From positions 1,065,001-1,129,000 of the forward strand of contig NZ_VULY01000018.1 in the NCBI RefSeq assembly GCF_009696485.1: a DNA stretch of 64,000 bases, written 5' to 3'. The stretch's first letter is position 1. Each line of letters begins with the position of its first letter. Both the position numbers and the translations under genes were made by a program. The notes under the pieces were generated by a model. It worked only from the letters and a program-made list of their open reading frames with translations. It was not told the DNA's origin and did no database searches. This document shows positions 1 to 8,743 of the stretch, in pieces. This stretch comes from Suipraeoptans intestinalis (GTDB lineage: Bacteria > Bacillota > Clostridia > Lachnospirales > Lachnospiraceae).

Positions 1-56
1 ACCAGCAGTGTCTGGATCAAAATACTGATTTTCAGCTTTTGGTAGTTACTCTTCAA
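1..56 (-). CDS. Sensor histidine kinase, N-terminal fragment (runs off window)
   Basis: A TTG start at position 56 opens a frame reading MKSNYQKLKISILIQTLLV to the window edge: a short basic stretch followed by a hydrophobic run, as at the first membrane segment of a VanS-like sensor kinase. It overlaps the last 11 bases of the upstream response regulator, a common arrangement for translationally coupled two-component pairs. Only about 18 codons are visible, so the assignment rests on position and the hydrophobic start. The non-AUG start is inferred because no ATG is present in the 45 bases after the regulator stop. Confidence 0.5.
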   Translation of the reverse strand, partial: MKSNYQKLKISILIQTLL

Positions 57-735
57 CCTTGTAGCCAACCCCCCATACCGTTTTTATAAATTCCGATTTC
101 CCGGAAGACGTTCCCATCTTTTCCCGTAGATGGCGGATATGCACCATAACAGTGTTATTGCTGTTTTTGTAATAGGTTTCCTTCCAGACGGTTTCAAACA
201 GCTCCGCCGGGCTCACCACCCGTCCCTTATTTTCGCAGAGGAACCACAGCACATCAAATTCTATCGGCGTCAGAGTCAGAGGCCTCTCGTTGAAGATGCA
301 TTCCCGGGAATGCCGGTTCAGCACCAGTCCGCCTACCACCATCGTTTCATCCTCTTCCCTTCCGCCGTCATTGTACTGAGTGTATCGTCGAAGCTGCGCC
401 TTCACTCTTGCCACCAGCTCCAGCGGGTTAAAGGGTTTGAGGATATAATCGTCTGCCCCCAGTGTCAGTCCGGTGATCTTGTCAATGTATTCCGTCTTTG
501 CCGTCAGCATGATCACCGGGAAGGTATAGGTTTTTCGGATCTCTCTTAAGATCTGAAAACCGTCCATCCCCGGAAGCATGATATCCAGGATCGCCAGGTC
601 GATCCTGGTCTTTTTGATACATTCCAATGCCTCTTCCCCGGTGTAAAACTTAAACACCGTATATTGGTCATTTTTCAGATACAGCTCCACCACGTCGGCA
701 ATCTCTTTTTCATCATCCACTACCAGAATATTCAT
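46..735 (-). CDS. OmpR/VanR-type DNA-binding response regulator
   Basis: Cytoplasmic transcription factor of a two-component system, 229 aa, full length for the OmpR/PhoB family. The receiver domain spans about residues 1-112, with the acidic pair D7/D8, phospho-acceptor D51 in LAILDIMLPG, and K100 in DDYILKPF. A winged-helix DNA-binding domain follows from about 130 to the end, finishing in the typical VWGVGYKVEE. The ribosome site AAAGGAGG lies about 7 bases before the ATG. It sits 71 bp downstream of asnS in the same direction and is followed by an overlapping kinase start. Receiver and linker resemble the regulator at 15117 (KPFNPLELVARVK in both), so the two are probably paralogues. The target genes are unknown. 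Confidence 0.9.
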   Translation of the reverse strand: MNILVVDDEKEIADVVELYLKNDQYTVFKFYTGEEALECIKKTRIDLAILDIMLPGMDGFQILREIRKTYTFPVIMLTAKTEYIDKITGLTLGADDYILKPFNPLELVARVKAQLRRYTQYNDGGREEDETMVVGGLVLNRHSRECIFNERPLTLTPIEFDVLWFLCENKGRVVSPAELFETVWKETYYKNSNNTVMVHIRHLREKMGTSSGKSEFIKTVWGVGYKVEE

Positions 736-756
736 GCTTTCCTCCTTTTTGAAGTT

Positions 757-783
757 GGGACGGGAGAAAACCTCTCCCGTCCC
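757..783 (-). promoter_or_regulatory. Perfect 11-bp stem-loop between asnS and the response regulator
   Basis: GGGACGGGAGA at 757-767 pairs exactly with TCTCCCGTCCC at 773-783 around a 5-base loop. It lies between the asnS stop and the ribosome site of the regulator. On the minus strand no T-run follows, so it is not a standard intrinsic terminator. It may slow read-through, or protect an mRNA end created by processing. Confidence 0.5.
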
Positions 784-806
784 ACGCGCCGTTGTCCGTT
801 GTTTAT

Positions 807-2198
807 TTACAGTTCACAGTTATTGACTGTTCTTGGGAACGGGATCACATCTCTGATATTGCTCATTCCCGTCAAATACATGATGCATCTTTCAAATCCC
901 AGACCAAATCCGGAATGTCTCGTGGATCCATATTTTCTGAGATCCAGATAAAACTCATAGTCTGCCCGGTTCAGTCCCAGCTGGTCCATTCTTGCCAGAA
1001 GCTTCTCATAGTCATCTTCCCTCTGGCTTCCTCCGATGATCTCTCCGATTCCCGGCACCAGGCAGTCTACCGCCGCTACCGTCTTTCCGTCCGGATTCTG
1101 CTTCATGTAGAAGGACTTGATCTCTTTGGGATAGTTGGTTACAAATACCGGTTTTTTGAAAATTTCTTCGGTCAGATATCTTTCATGCTCCGTCTGAAGA
1201 TCTGATCCCCAGCTCACCGGATATTCAAAATTCTGGTTATTCTTTTCCAGAAGCTCTACGGCTTCCGTATAGGTGATTCTTACAAACTCCGAATTTCTGA
1301 CATGGTTCAGCCGATCCAGAAGTCCCTTGTCTACGAAGGTGTTGAAGAAATTCATCTCTTCCAGCGCCTCTTCCAGTACGTATCCGATCACATACTTCAG
1401 CATTGCCTCCGCTACGTTCATATTTTCTTCCAGATCTGCAAAGGCCATCTCCGGCTCGATCATCCAGAACTCTGCCGCGTGGCGTGTGGTGTTGGAATTC
1501 TCCGCGCGGAAAGTAGGCCCAAAGGTATAAATATCCCGGAAAGCCTGTGCATAGGCCTCTCCGTTTAACTGACCGCTGACGGTCAGATTGGTCTCCTTTC
1601 CAAAGAAATCCTCATGAAAATCCACTCTGCCTTCTTCGGTCCGCGGCAGATTCTCCATGTCCAGCGTCGTCACCCGGAACATTTCTCCCGCTCCCTCTGC
1701 GTCGCTTCCTGTGATCAGCGGGGTATGTACATACACAAAGCCTCTTTCCTGGAAAAACTTATGAATGGCATACGCCGTCAGAGAACGGATCCGAAAGACT
1801 GCCTGGAAGGTATTGGTCCTGGGTCTTAAATGAGCGATGGTCCTCAAATATTCAAAGGTGTGACGCTTCTTTTGCAGCGGATAATCCGGAGCCGACGCTC
1901 CCTCGATCTCCACCGTATCTGCCTGTATTTCAAACGGCTGCTTTGCCTCCGGCGTCGCCACCAGGGTTCCTGTTATGATAACTGCCGCCCCTACGTTCAG
2001 TTTGGATACCTCTCCAAAATTGTCCAGCGTATCATGGTATACGATCTGCAACGGTTCAAAAAACGTTCCGTCATTTAATACGATAAAGCCAAACGCCTTG
2101 GATCCTCTGACGCTTCTGACCCAGCCTCCTACCGTAATCTTTTGGCCCAAAAACTTCTCCTGCTCTCTGTATAATTCCTTGATCTTTACAAAATCCAT
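807..2198 (-). CDS. asnS: Asparaginyl-tRNA synthetase
   Basis: Charges tRNA-Asn with asparagine using ATP; cytoplasmic class II aminoacyl-tRNA synthetase. The 463-aa protein has the normal length. An N-terminal OB-fold anticodon-binding domain (about 15-100, [20 protein letters not shown]) precedes the class IIb catalytic core. Motif 2 is around [21 protein letters not shown], and motif 3 is in the C-terminal [28 protein letters not shown]. The [10 protein letters not shown] signature favours AsnS over AspS. The ATG is preceded by AAAGGAG at a 7-base spacing and a strong promoter (2243-2271). No T-box sequence was found in the leader, so tRNA-dependent control is not supported. Confidence 0.95.
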   Translation of the reverse strand: MDFVKIKELYREQEKFLGQKITVGGWVRSVRGSKAFGFIVLNDGTFFEPLQIVYHDTLDNFGEVSKLNVGAAVIITGTLVATPEAKQPFEIQADTVEIEGASAPDYPLQKKRHTFEYLRTIAHLRPRTNTFQAVFRIRSLTAYAIHKFFQERGFVYVHTPLITGSDAEGAGEMFRVTTLDMENLPRTEEGRVDFHEDFFGKETNLTVSGQLNGEAYAQAFRDIYTFGPTFRAENSNTTRHAAEFWMIEPEMAFADLEENMNVAEAMLKYVIGYVLEEALEEMNFFNTFVDKGLLDRLNHVRNSEFVRITYTEAVELLEKNNQNFEYPVSWGSDLQTEHERYLTEEIFKKPVFVTNYPKEIKSFYMKQNPDGKTVAAVDCLVPGIGEIIGGSQREDDYEKLLARMDQLGLNRADYEFYLDLRKYGSTRHSGFGLGFERCIMYLTGMSNIRDVIPFPRTVNNCEL

Positions 2199-2242
2199 CT
2201 AACTGCTCCTTTATCCTGCTATACTTTTCTTCATATTGTTTC

Positions 2243-2271
2243 ATTATATCTCTTTTTCTGCTTTCTGTAAA
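2243..2271 (-). promoter_or_regulatory. Sigma-A-type promoter of asnS
   Basis: On the minus strand TTTACA (2266-2271), a 17-bp spacer and TATAAT (2243-2248) form a near-consensus promoter. Transcription would start near 2236, giving a leader of about 38 nt that contains the AAAGGAG ribosome site. Confidence 0.8.
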
Positions 2272-2480
2272 CGGTCCTGGAAAAGAACCTGCCAACGAAA
2301 AAGAAGTACCCTTCCTTATGCCCGAACCCCCTCTCTTCCAGCATGCACATCCCAGAGGGCGCAGCCACACATCGCGCAACAACTTCTTACCGGAAATACA
2401 TTTGCAAAAGATCATTCCCCTGGCTGCCTGCGCCAACACGCTTTTGAGAGGGAAACGTACGCAGATGAGCGCACACTACA
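2272..2480. other. Intergenic stretch with no recognised feature
   Basis: This is the upstream half of the 376-bp gap between the surface-protein gene and asnS. No ribosome site with a credible reading frame, T-box, tRNA or known RNA motif was seen on either strand. It is mildly GC-rich with several short inverted stretches, none convincing. Confidence 0.4.
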
Positions 2481-2518
2481 ACAGGCTGACGCTTCCCTTC
2501 CCGGGAGCGTCAGCCTGT
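2481..2518 (-). terminator. Stem-loop after the surface-protein gene
   Basis: ACAGGCTGACGC (2481-2492) pairs perfectly with GCGTCAGCCTGT (2507-2518) around a 14-base loop, 56 bp past the stop of the large surface-protein gene. The 12-bp stem is strong, but the T-run after it on the minus strand is poor, so termination efficiency is uncertain. Confidence 0.65.
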
Positions 2519-2574
2519 TTGCTTCAATGATGCAGAGCGGGTTACGACCCGCGCTATTTCTTTTTTCTACAGCT

Positions 2575-5500
2575 TTACTTTACACGCTTTCTTTTGAAAG
2601 CCCTACCGGCCAGGATCATGGAAGCGACTGTCAAAAGACTGTATAGTACAACCGGACTGGTTTCTCCGGTCTTTGGTGATGTTCCCGGTTTCTTCACATC
2701 TTTATAGGTGTTCGTTACCAGGAAGTTTGTAGTGTCTCCTGCTATTTCGGACGTATACCCGGCAATCTTCTCTTCCTCAATGGTATACTTGATTTCTTTT
2801 CCGTCCCGATACTGTTCCAACCCTGCAAAGGTATGCTGCCAGTTCTTTTCTTTTGTCAGGACAGCCTTTTCTATCTTTTTCCCATCTGCAAGCAAATAGA
2901 TGACTGCAGAATCTGCCGGTTTCCCAATCCACTTTTTGGTCACGGGAACGGATACTTTTCCCTTGATGGTATTGGTAATGGTCAGGAGCGTTTCTGCCTC
3001 TCCGGAATAAGACGCCGAATACCCTGTTTCTTCCAGTTCTTTTACCGTATACTGGATCTCTTTGCCCTTCTTATATTTGGGCAGATCTTTGAATGTATGC
3101 TTCCAGCTGTCCTTCGCCGTCAGCTCATACTCTGCCGCTTTCTCCTCATCTGCATAAAGTTCTATCCGGACGCTCTCCGGTCGAAGCCCTTTTGCATCCT
3201 CGTTATCCACCCACACTTTTTCCACCGGTATATCTATGTGTTCCGGGGTATATGTATTTGTGATCGTAGTGCCCTCAATGCTGGCTTCATAGCCGGGTAC
3301 TTCTTTTTCCGTTACAGAATATACGATTTTATCCCCCTTTTCGTCAAAGGTGGGCAGATGTGTGAAGGAATATTTCCAGTTTCCTTCTTTCGTTGCTTTT
3401 GTGGTCATCTGGGTCTCCCGACCGTTTTGTACCAGAATTACCACTACTTCATCCGGCCGCTTCCCATCCTGATCCTCCCCGTCGTTCCATACCTTCTCTC
3501 CTGACAGGGAGATCTCCGGGTTCATCAGGTCATTGACGATATGATACGAATACGTCTTTCCCTGTTCCCTTACCGCAATGGGGATCTCTTTTTCTGAAGC
3601 GGTGTAGCCTGCAAGGCCTTTGCTTTCCTTTAATACATAGTCTCCGTAGGCCACATCTGAAAACACAACGTCCCCACTTTGATCTGTCAGCTTTTTCTCC
3701 ACGACTTTGCCGTCCTTTGACAACGTAAATTCCACTCCCGCAAGAGCCTTTTTTCGTGTCGTGTTGTCTGTTTTGTGAACAGAGATCGTTCCCTTTTTCC
3801 GCTGGTTGCTTATAGTAAGCTCCGCTTCTTTTTCTGTCCCGGACAGAGTTACCGGATACTCTTTTGTGGACACTACATAGGGCGCCTGCGTGCTTACTTC
3901 ACGAACCACATAGGTTCCATGCGGAACCAGCTCAAATTGCGCCTCTCCCTTTTCGTCCGTCGTTACATTCGCGATCTTCTCCCCTTTGTAATTTACCACT
4001 TCCTTCCCATCCTGCGTGCGGATACTGAAAACCGTATCCGCGATCCGCTTAGGTGATCCGTCCTCATTTTTCTCGTCTGCCGATGTTTTTATGATGTGAA
4101 CGCTGCCATATTCCGGAAGCAAGGCGACATTCATGATCTGCTGGCGGTGCGTCGGCGACAATGTATATTCTCTGGTCTGTGCTGTGTTTTCTGTGATAGA
4201 GGTCTCCAAAATCGAATTGGCTACTTCTTCTCCGCCGGATGTTTTTCCCTGGAACGCCTGACTTGCCTGTTTATCAAAAGCCACCAGATAGTTTCCTCTC
4301 TTATATACGGGTAAGGAGTAGGCTCCCTTGTCATCGGTTTTCCCTTTGATCTCTTTTCCGTTAAAGTCTGTGGCTGCCGTACCATCCGGATTTACGATTC
4401 TCACGCCGACATTGGAAGCCAGGATATCTTTGTCGTCATATTGTCCGTTCTTGTTCAGATCCAGATAGGCGATTCCCTTTACCAGATACGTCAGGAAATC
4501 TACCGACACCTTATTTCCTTCTGTGTAATTCTTCCCATTTGTACTGAACGCAGAGGAATTTACTGCCAAAGAAGTCTTCTCATCAAGCTCTTTGTCTCCC
4601 GGAATCCGGGCCGGAATCACAATATTCAATTCTTCCTTGGGCTTTAACACCTGTCCTTCTTTCAATGAAATCTTGACAGATTTTACTTTTGTGAAGTCCG
4701 TTACCTGGTCTCTGGTTACCCAGACGCCGTCACGCACACTCCCCAGGTCCGTTCCCTGATCGGACAACTGGTAGAAAAACTCTACTTTTTCCAGAATATC
4801 CGGGTTTGCTTCTTCCAGCGAGCCGGTAAGGGGCGTTGCGTAGGTAGACTTTCTCTCTACGTAAGCATTCTGCTCATTGGGGCTGATACTGTGATCCCCC
4901 ACTGCAGGCAACACATCCAGGATCGACAGCTTTTCCACGTCCTTAATGGAATTGTTGAAAAGGTTTATCTTGTACTGAATGGCATACCCCAGATCGCCTG
5001 TCGCACCGGTCGCATATTCGCCGTCGTAACGGACGGTATTGTTCAGGAGCAATTCCAGCGGTGGAACAAAGGTTACCGTCGTGTCTTTTTTCATAAAGAT
5101 CTCCGAAGTATCCCCATCCTGATCCAGATCCAGGGCATCCACATAATCATTTTCCCGATTATTTCCGGTTCCATACGGACGAATATAATCGTTTTCATCA
5201 TACGTCAGGTAGTTGGTAAATTTGTTTTCTCCCCGTGCCGCATACTTCGTAGCCCTCAGTTCCAAATAAAGGGGATAGTAAGAAGCCGGCGTCACCCCGC
5301 CATACTCTACTATGACGGCAGTTTTCCCTGTCCCTTGAAAGTTCTTTACTTCGGTAACTTTCGGTTCAATGGGGTTAGTTCTCCACTGTGAGTCATACAT
5401 CCTTTTCTCAAACTTGCCTGTGTACTCAAACCCGGGAGGCAAAAGGGTGATCGTGCGGACGTTGGGAATTTTTTCCAGATCCCCATATGTGGCAGAATCA

Positions 5501-7572
5501 TGATTGATTCTCGGCAATGCCGGGCCCACCAGATATCGAAAGGTGGCATCGTTGGCATATTCTACGACACGCGGCTCATCGGCAAACTCGTTGACAACCG
5601 GGTGCAGGGGGGATACCAGAAAATACGTCGGAATGCTCGCTGTTCCCTTCTGTCCCAGATAGGCTCCTTTGACGTATTCTTTTTTTGCTGTGTCATAGTA
5701 GCTTACACTCGTAGAGCTGTTGTAGGTAAGGGAGCCATCTGACAAAGCGTCCAGCTTCTTCATTTCTTCCTCTGACAGCCACACTCTTTCACGTAACTGG
5801 ATCCCTGCGTTATCCAGTACAATCGGTTTTTCAAATTTGACGACAATTTCTTCATAGTTCCCGTGCTTATCCTCGATCAAAACAGGCGTATCATACTTGA
5901 CATGCTCCTGAATCAGATGCTCGGTACCCGCTTTATCAATTCCGTACAGCTTGGTGTTTCCGTTATTGATGGCATCGATTACAGCCTGCCTGTGTTCCGC
6001 ATTATAGGGATTTTGCTCGTCTGTTGCATATGTTGTGATCGTTGTGCTTTTAAAATAGACACCGGCCGAATCCAGCCTGCTGTAGACTGCTTTTATCTCT
6101 GTGGTCTCTCCTCCGGAATATCTGTTTTCATAACTGGAGCCATTATTGACATTCACCGCCCTGATACGAAGAGGGATCCCTCTTTCGTTCATCCTGTAGG
6201 CACCTTTATAAATCTTCCCGTCAAGATAGTGGTATTCCGGGCTGTAAATATATACAAACTCTTCGCCGATATAGTGATCCGCATGGCTGTGCTTGCCATA
6301 ACTAAATCTGCCATTTTGAGAATAGGGAACCGGCTTAAAATAAAAGGTTTCTATTCTCCTGCCAACATACTCTCCGCCGTTTCCGTTTTCGTCTACGTTC
6401 TTATAGTAGTCGATCGTAATGGGAATATCCTTATTGACAGATACCGCTCCCGGCGCCAGACGGATATTCGCACCGACAGCCTGGCGGCCATTGGTCCAGT
6501 CCGCCGGACTTCCGATCTTATTAAAATTTACATTTTCCAGGAGAATCTCCACCTTATTGTCATGGATATTCTTCGTGTGCTTTCCTGCTCCGTGAACGCC
6601 AACGGAGTCTGCCCTCATGCCCGGCTCGTCCTCCGGAAACGTGTAAACGACTTTGATGTTCTTTGGGATCTCCATTCCGACACTTTCATTGACCCCCTCT
6701 ATCTTATCCGGATAGATCGCTGAAAAAACATTGGTTTTCGGAATAGTGTTCGGAGCAGTTTTGGCGTCGCCCATCTGTTCTACGTAGCCGGTCACGACAT
6801 AGCGATGTCCATTCTCTGTTGCTTTCTTTTCAGAGTTTATCAGACCCGAATTTCCATGTACCGACCACAGAGCAAACCCTATCGTCCTAACCACATACTT
6901 GTGTGTCGTTTCCTGAATGGGCGTACCGTCGCTTTGATACAGTCCGGCCTTCACTTCGATGCTGTCGTCATTTCTCGCATGATTTCCGTCAAATTTAAAG
7001 AAATATTGATAGCTGTAGTGTGTTCCTCCCGTGATTCTGGGATAGGTGTATTTTACATAGTTGTATTCTCCATCCTCGTATCTTTCGGTTGTTCCCGCCT
7101 GGGAATCCACAAAACGCAGATCCGTGATCTTATCGGTTTTTGGCACCCGGATCAGAAGATACGGAGCGTCCACGCTGTACGTATTCCCGGAAACGTCCAG
7201 GTCCACCACACTGTCTACCTGCTGCTGGGTATACCAGACTTCCGGCAGCTCTTGCAGACCATTTTCCGTCAGTCTCGCAATTTTCAGGTCGATCTTTTCC
7301 GTATCCTCCTCTCGCAGACCGGTCGCTTCTGCCGCACTTCTCTCAACAGCCGCTTCCGGTACTTCCCTGCTGTCTTCCATCAGACCGCCAAAGCCTCCTG
7401 CCAGGCTTTCTGTTTCTGTCGCTTTCCCGGTCTGGCTTTCTTCCACCGATACTCCTGCTGCCGCAGCCGGATGATCCTCTGCATAAACCAGATTGATGCC
7501 AGGCAGGATACTGGTCATCAGCATTGCCACCGCCAATATGCCTGCTGCAATTTTTTTCCTGTTGCCTTTCAT
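2575..7572 (-). CDS. Sortase-anchored Cna_B repeat surface protein (SPKTG)
   Basis: Very large (1665 aa) predicted cell-wall-anchored adhesin-like protein. A signal peptide covers about residues 1-31 (hydrophobic AAGILAVAMLMTSILPG, then VYA cleavage). A long N-terminal region of about 1000 residues has no motif I recognise. It is followed by an SdrB-like segment near 1040-1140 (AYLDLNKNGQYDDKDI, a calcium-binding-type loop), two SpaA-like prealbumin folds (about 1150-1350), and three Cna_B modules (about 1350-1630) that start with EKVW/EKVW/TKKW and end in ITNTY-type strands. The paired Lys and Asn suggest intramolecular isopeptide bonds. The C-terminus has SPKTGE, a hydrophobic span and KRKRVK. 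(S/P)PxTG motifs are known substrates of Clostridioides difficile sortase B. No sortase gene is in the window. The ribosome site GAGGAG precedes the ATG by about 7 bases. The leader carries a tetranucleotide tract. Confidence 0.9.
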   Translation of the reverse strand: MKGNRKKIAAGILAVAMLMTSILPGINLVYAEDHPAAAAGVSVEESQTGKATETESLAGGFGGLMEDSREVPEAAVERSAAEATGLREEDTEKIDLKIARLTENGLQELPEVWYTQQQVDSVVDLDVSGNTYSVDAPYLLIRVPKTDKITDLRFVDSQAGTTERYEDGEYNYVKYTYPRITGGTHYSYQYFFKFDGNHARNDDSIEVKAGLYQSDGTPIQETTHKYVVRTIGFALWSVHGNSGLINSEKKATENGHRYVVTGYVEQMGDAKTAPNTIPKTNVFSAIYPDKIEGVNESVGMEIPKNIKVVYTFPEDEPGMRADSVGVHGAGKHTKNIHDNKVEILLENVNFNKIGSPADWTNGRQAVGANIRLAPGAVSVNKDIPITIDYYKNVDENGNGGEYVGRRIETFYFKPVPYSQNGRFSYGKHSHADHYIGEEFVYIYSPEYHYLDGKIYKGAYRMNERGIPLRIRAVNVNNGSSYENRYSGGETTEIKAVYSRLDSAGVYFKSTTITTYATDEQNPYNAEHRQAVIDAINNGNTKLYGIDKAGTEHLIQEHVKYDTPVLIEDKHGNYEEIVVKFEKPIVLDNAGIQLRERVWLSEEEMKKLDALSDGSLTYNSSTSVSYYDTAKKEYVKGAYLGQKGTASIPTYFLVSPLHPVVNEFADEPRVVEYANDATFRYLVGPALPRINHDSATYGDLEKIPNVRTITLLPPGFEYTGKFEKRMYDSQWRTNPIEPKVTEVKNFQGTGKTAVIVEYGGVTPASYYPLYLELRATKYAARGENKFTNYLTYDENDYIRPYGTGNNRENDYVDALDLDQDGDTSEIFMKKDTTVTFVPPLELLLNNTVRYDGEYATGATGDLGYAIQYKINLFNNSIKDVEKLSILDVLPAVGDHSISPNEQNAYVERKSTYATPLTGSLEEANPDILEKVEFFYQLSDQGTDLGSVRDGVWVTRDQVTDFTKVKSVKISLKEGQVLKPKEELNIVIPARIPGDKELDEKTSLAVNSSAFSTNGKNYTEGNKVSVDFLTYLVKGIAYLDLNKNGQYDDKDILASNVGVRIVNPDGTAATDFNGKEIKGKTDDKGAYSLPVYKRGNYLVAFDKQASQAFQGKTSGGEEVANSILETSITENTAQTREYTLSPTHRQQIMNVALLPEYGSVHIIKTSADEKNEDGSPKRIADTVFSIRTQDGKEVVNYKGEKIANVTTDEKGEAQFELVPHGTYVVREVSTQAPYVVSTKEYPVTLSGTEKEAELTISNQRKKGTISVHKTDNTTRKKALAGVEFTLSKDGKVVEKKLTDQSGDVVFSDVAYGDYVLKESKGLAGYTASEKEIPIAVREQGKTYSYHIVNDLMNPEISLSGEKVWNDGEDQDGKRPDEVVVILVQNGRETQMTTKATKEGNWKYSFTHLPTFDEKGDKIVYSVTEKEVPGYEASIEGTTITNTYTPEHIDIPVEKVWVDNEDAKGLRPESVRIELYADEEKAAEYELTAKDSWKHTFKDLPKYKKGKEIQYTVKELEETGYSASYSGEAETLLTITNTIKGKVSVPVTKKWIGKPADSAVIYLLADGKKIEKAVLTKEKNWQHTFAGLEQYRDGKEIKYTIEEEKIAGYTSEIAGDTTNFLVTNTYKDVKKPGTSPKTGETSPVVLYSLLTVASMILAGRAFKRKRVK

Positions 7573-7712
7573 AATGCATCTCCTCTCTCAATCCTTTCAA
7601 GCTTTGTATAAGCTGTGTAAAAAGCACCAAACTTTGTATTAAAAAAACGAAAACAACGCACCCCCTCCGGCTACGCATTTTCGTCTTCTATCACAGGATT
7701 CTCTATCCTAAT

Positions 7713-7776
<64 letters not shown>

Positions 7777-7779
7777 AAA

Positions 7780-7808
7780 ATTGTTTCATGGTACGCACGC
7801 CCTGTCAA
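7780..7808 (-). promoter_or_regulatory. Predicted promoter of the surface-protein gene, abutting the repeat
   Basis: On the minus strand a perfect TTGACA (7803-7808) is followed after 17 bp by AACAAT (7780-7785, four of six consensus bases). The predicted start falls on the first repeat units, giving a leader of about 200 nt that begins with (AGAC)n and ends at the GAGGAG ribosome site. Confidence 0.55.
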
Positions 7809-8060
7809 GCTGTTTTGCCTGCTTTTCTATCAACTTTCTATTCTAAACTTTCTGATCCTCTATATTCTATCACTGATGACGATTCCTGTCACCATTTTTT
7901 AGGGAAGTCTGAAATTTTTCTGGCAGATATGACCCTGCACGTCTCCCGTCACTGTCCTTGCAGGATAGTATTCCATCGATAATAACCAGGATACCTCCCC
8001 TTCATTTTAAAACCTTTCCGACTTGTTTCTGTCTTGTGCACAGAACAGCATTGCCACACC
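7809..8060. other. Intergenic stretch; one possible 18-codon mini-ORF
   Basis: Mostly featureless DNA between the divergently read surface-protein and queT units. On the minus strand 7949-8005 could encode MKGRYPGYYRWNTILQGQ from an ATG with GGAAAGG seven bases upstream. There is no second copy and no promoter, so this may be chance. A weak 6-bp hairpin lies near 7867-7890. Confidence 0.25.
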
Positions 8061-8089
8061 TTGATTTTCCACCGCTATCATGCTATACT
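8061..8089 (+). promoter_or_regulatory. Promoter of queT
   Basis: TTGATT (8061-8066), a 17-bp spacer and TATACT (8084-8089) on the plus strand. A start near 8096 gives a leader of about 115 nt. This holds an 8-bp stem (AAAAGCCC 8103-8110 with GGGCTTTT 8128-8135), a 5-bp hairpin (8136-8150) and then the preQ1 element. Confidence 0.65.
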
Positions 8090-8160
8090 TCCAATCGCTA
8101 CTAAAAGCCCCAAAAACAAGGTCTTAAGGGCTTTTCGACGATTTCCGTCGTAAAATGAAT

Positions 8161-8203
8161 CGAGTGTTCGCGACCTTCCACTCGTAAAACAAAACTAAAG
8201 GAG
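8161..8203 (+). ncRNA. preQ1-I riboswitch controlling queT translation
   Basis: The 6-bp stem P1 is CGAGTG (8161-8166) with CACTCG (8179-8184), closing the loop TTCGCGACCTTC. An A-rich tail follows (TAAAACAAAACTAAAGGAG). This matches the small class I preQ1 aptamer layout, resembling the Thermoanaerobacter tengcongensis sequence with its UCGC loop and AACAAAAC tail. The loop CCTT (8174-8177) can pair with AAGG (8198-8201) as pseudoknot P2, which hides the AAAGGAG ribosome site of queT. Ligand binding should therefore switch translation off. It sits exactly in front of a predicted queuosine-precursor transporter, as expected. Confidence 0.85.
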
Positions 8204-8210
8204 AATTGCT

Positions 8211-8705
8211 ATGAAACAAAAAAATGTAATCTTTCTGACGCAGGCTGCTATGATCGCAGCCCTCTATGTGGTGCTGACCCTTGTGTTTGCTCCTTTTTCT
8301 TTTCAGGAGATCCAGGTTCGGCTGGCAGAGGCTCTGACCATCCTGCCCGCCTTCACGCCCGCCGCCATTCCCGGCCTGTTTGTGGGATGTCTCATCGGAA
8401 ACATCCTTGGCGGAGCCGCTTTGCCGGATATCCTGTTTGGCAGCCTTGCCACCCTGGCGGCCGCCTTTCTGACCTATGTGCTGCGAAACAGATCTCCCTT
8501 TCTGGCACCGGCCCCCCCTGTTCTGGTCAACGCGCTTGTGGTTCCTTTCATCCTGCGGTTTGGATACGGAATCCTGCTTCCCATTCCTCTTATGATGCTG
8601 ACGGTAGGGATCGGAGAACTGATCTCCTGCGGAATCCTGGGAATGGCGCTGTATTTTGTACTCCATCGCCATCGATCCACGATCTTTGGGGATCTTGCCT
8701 GCTAG
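8211..8705 (+). CDS. queT: QueT-family queuosine-precursor ECF transporter S component
   Basis: Integral membrane substrate-binding (S) component of an energy-coupling-factor importer, predicted to take up a precursor of the tRNA base queuosine (preQ0/preQ1). It has 164 aa, normal for the family, with about five to six hydrophobic helices. Typical QueT features include QEIQVRLAEALTILPAFTPAAIPGLFVGC, with the conserved RLAEAL and the Gly/Pro-rich turn, and the GGAALPDILFGSLATL segment. The start is set by AAAGGAG seven bases upstream, inside the preQ1 riboswitch. The shared EcfA/EcfA'/EcfT module is not in this window. The riboswitch is the strongest evidence for the ligand. Confidence 0.88.
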   Translation: MKQKNVIFLTQAAMIAALYVVLTLVFAPFSFQEIQVRLAEALTILPAFTPAAIPGLFVGCLIGNILGGAALPDILFGSLATLAAAFLTYVLRNRSPFLAPAPPVLVNALVVPFILRFGYGILLPIPLMMLTVGIGELISCGILGMALYFVLHRHRSTIFGDLAC

Positions 8706-8743
8706 TATGCCGGCAGCTCTCTTTGCTCTTCTGATTCGGAAGA

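Noticed and set aside
2199-2480. T-box riboswitch expected before asnS
   Set aside because: The promoter gives a leader of only about 38 nt, and no T-box consensus (GGGTGGNACCGCG) was seen on either strand.
7343-7678. 111-codon minus-strand frame overlapping the start of the surface protein
   Set aside because: It is a different frame of the signal-peptide region without its own ribosome site; the surface protein start has a clear GAGGAG.
7949-8005. 18-codon frame MKGRYPGYYRWNTILQGQ
   Set aside because: A ribosome-site-like GGAAAGG exists, but there is no second copy, promoter or recognised similarity, so chance is likely.
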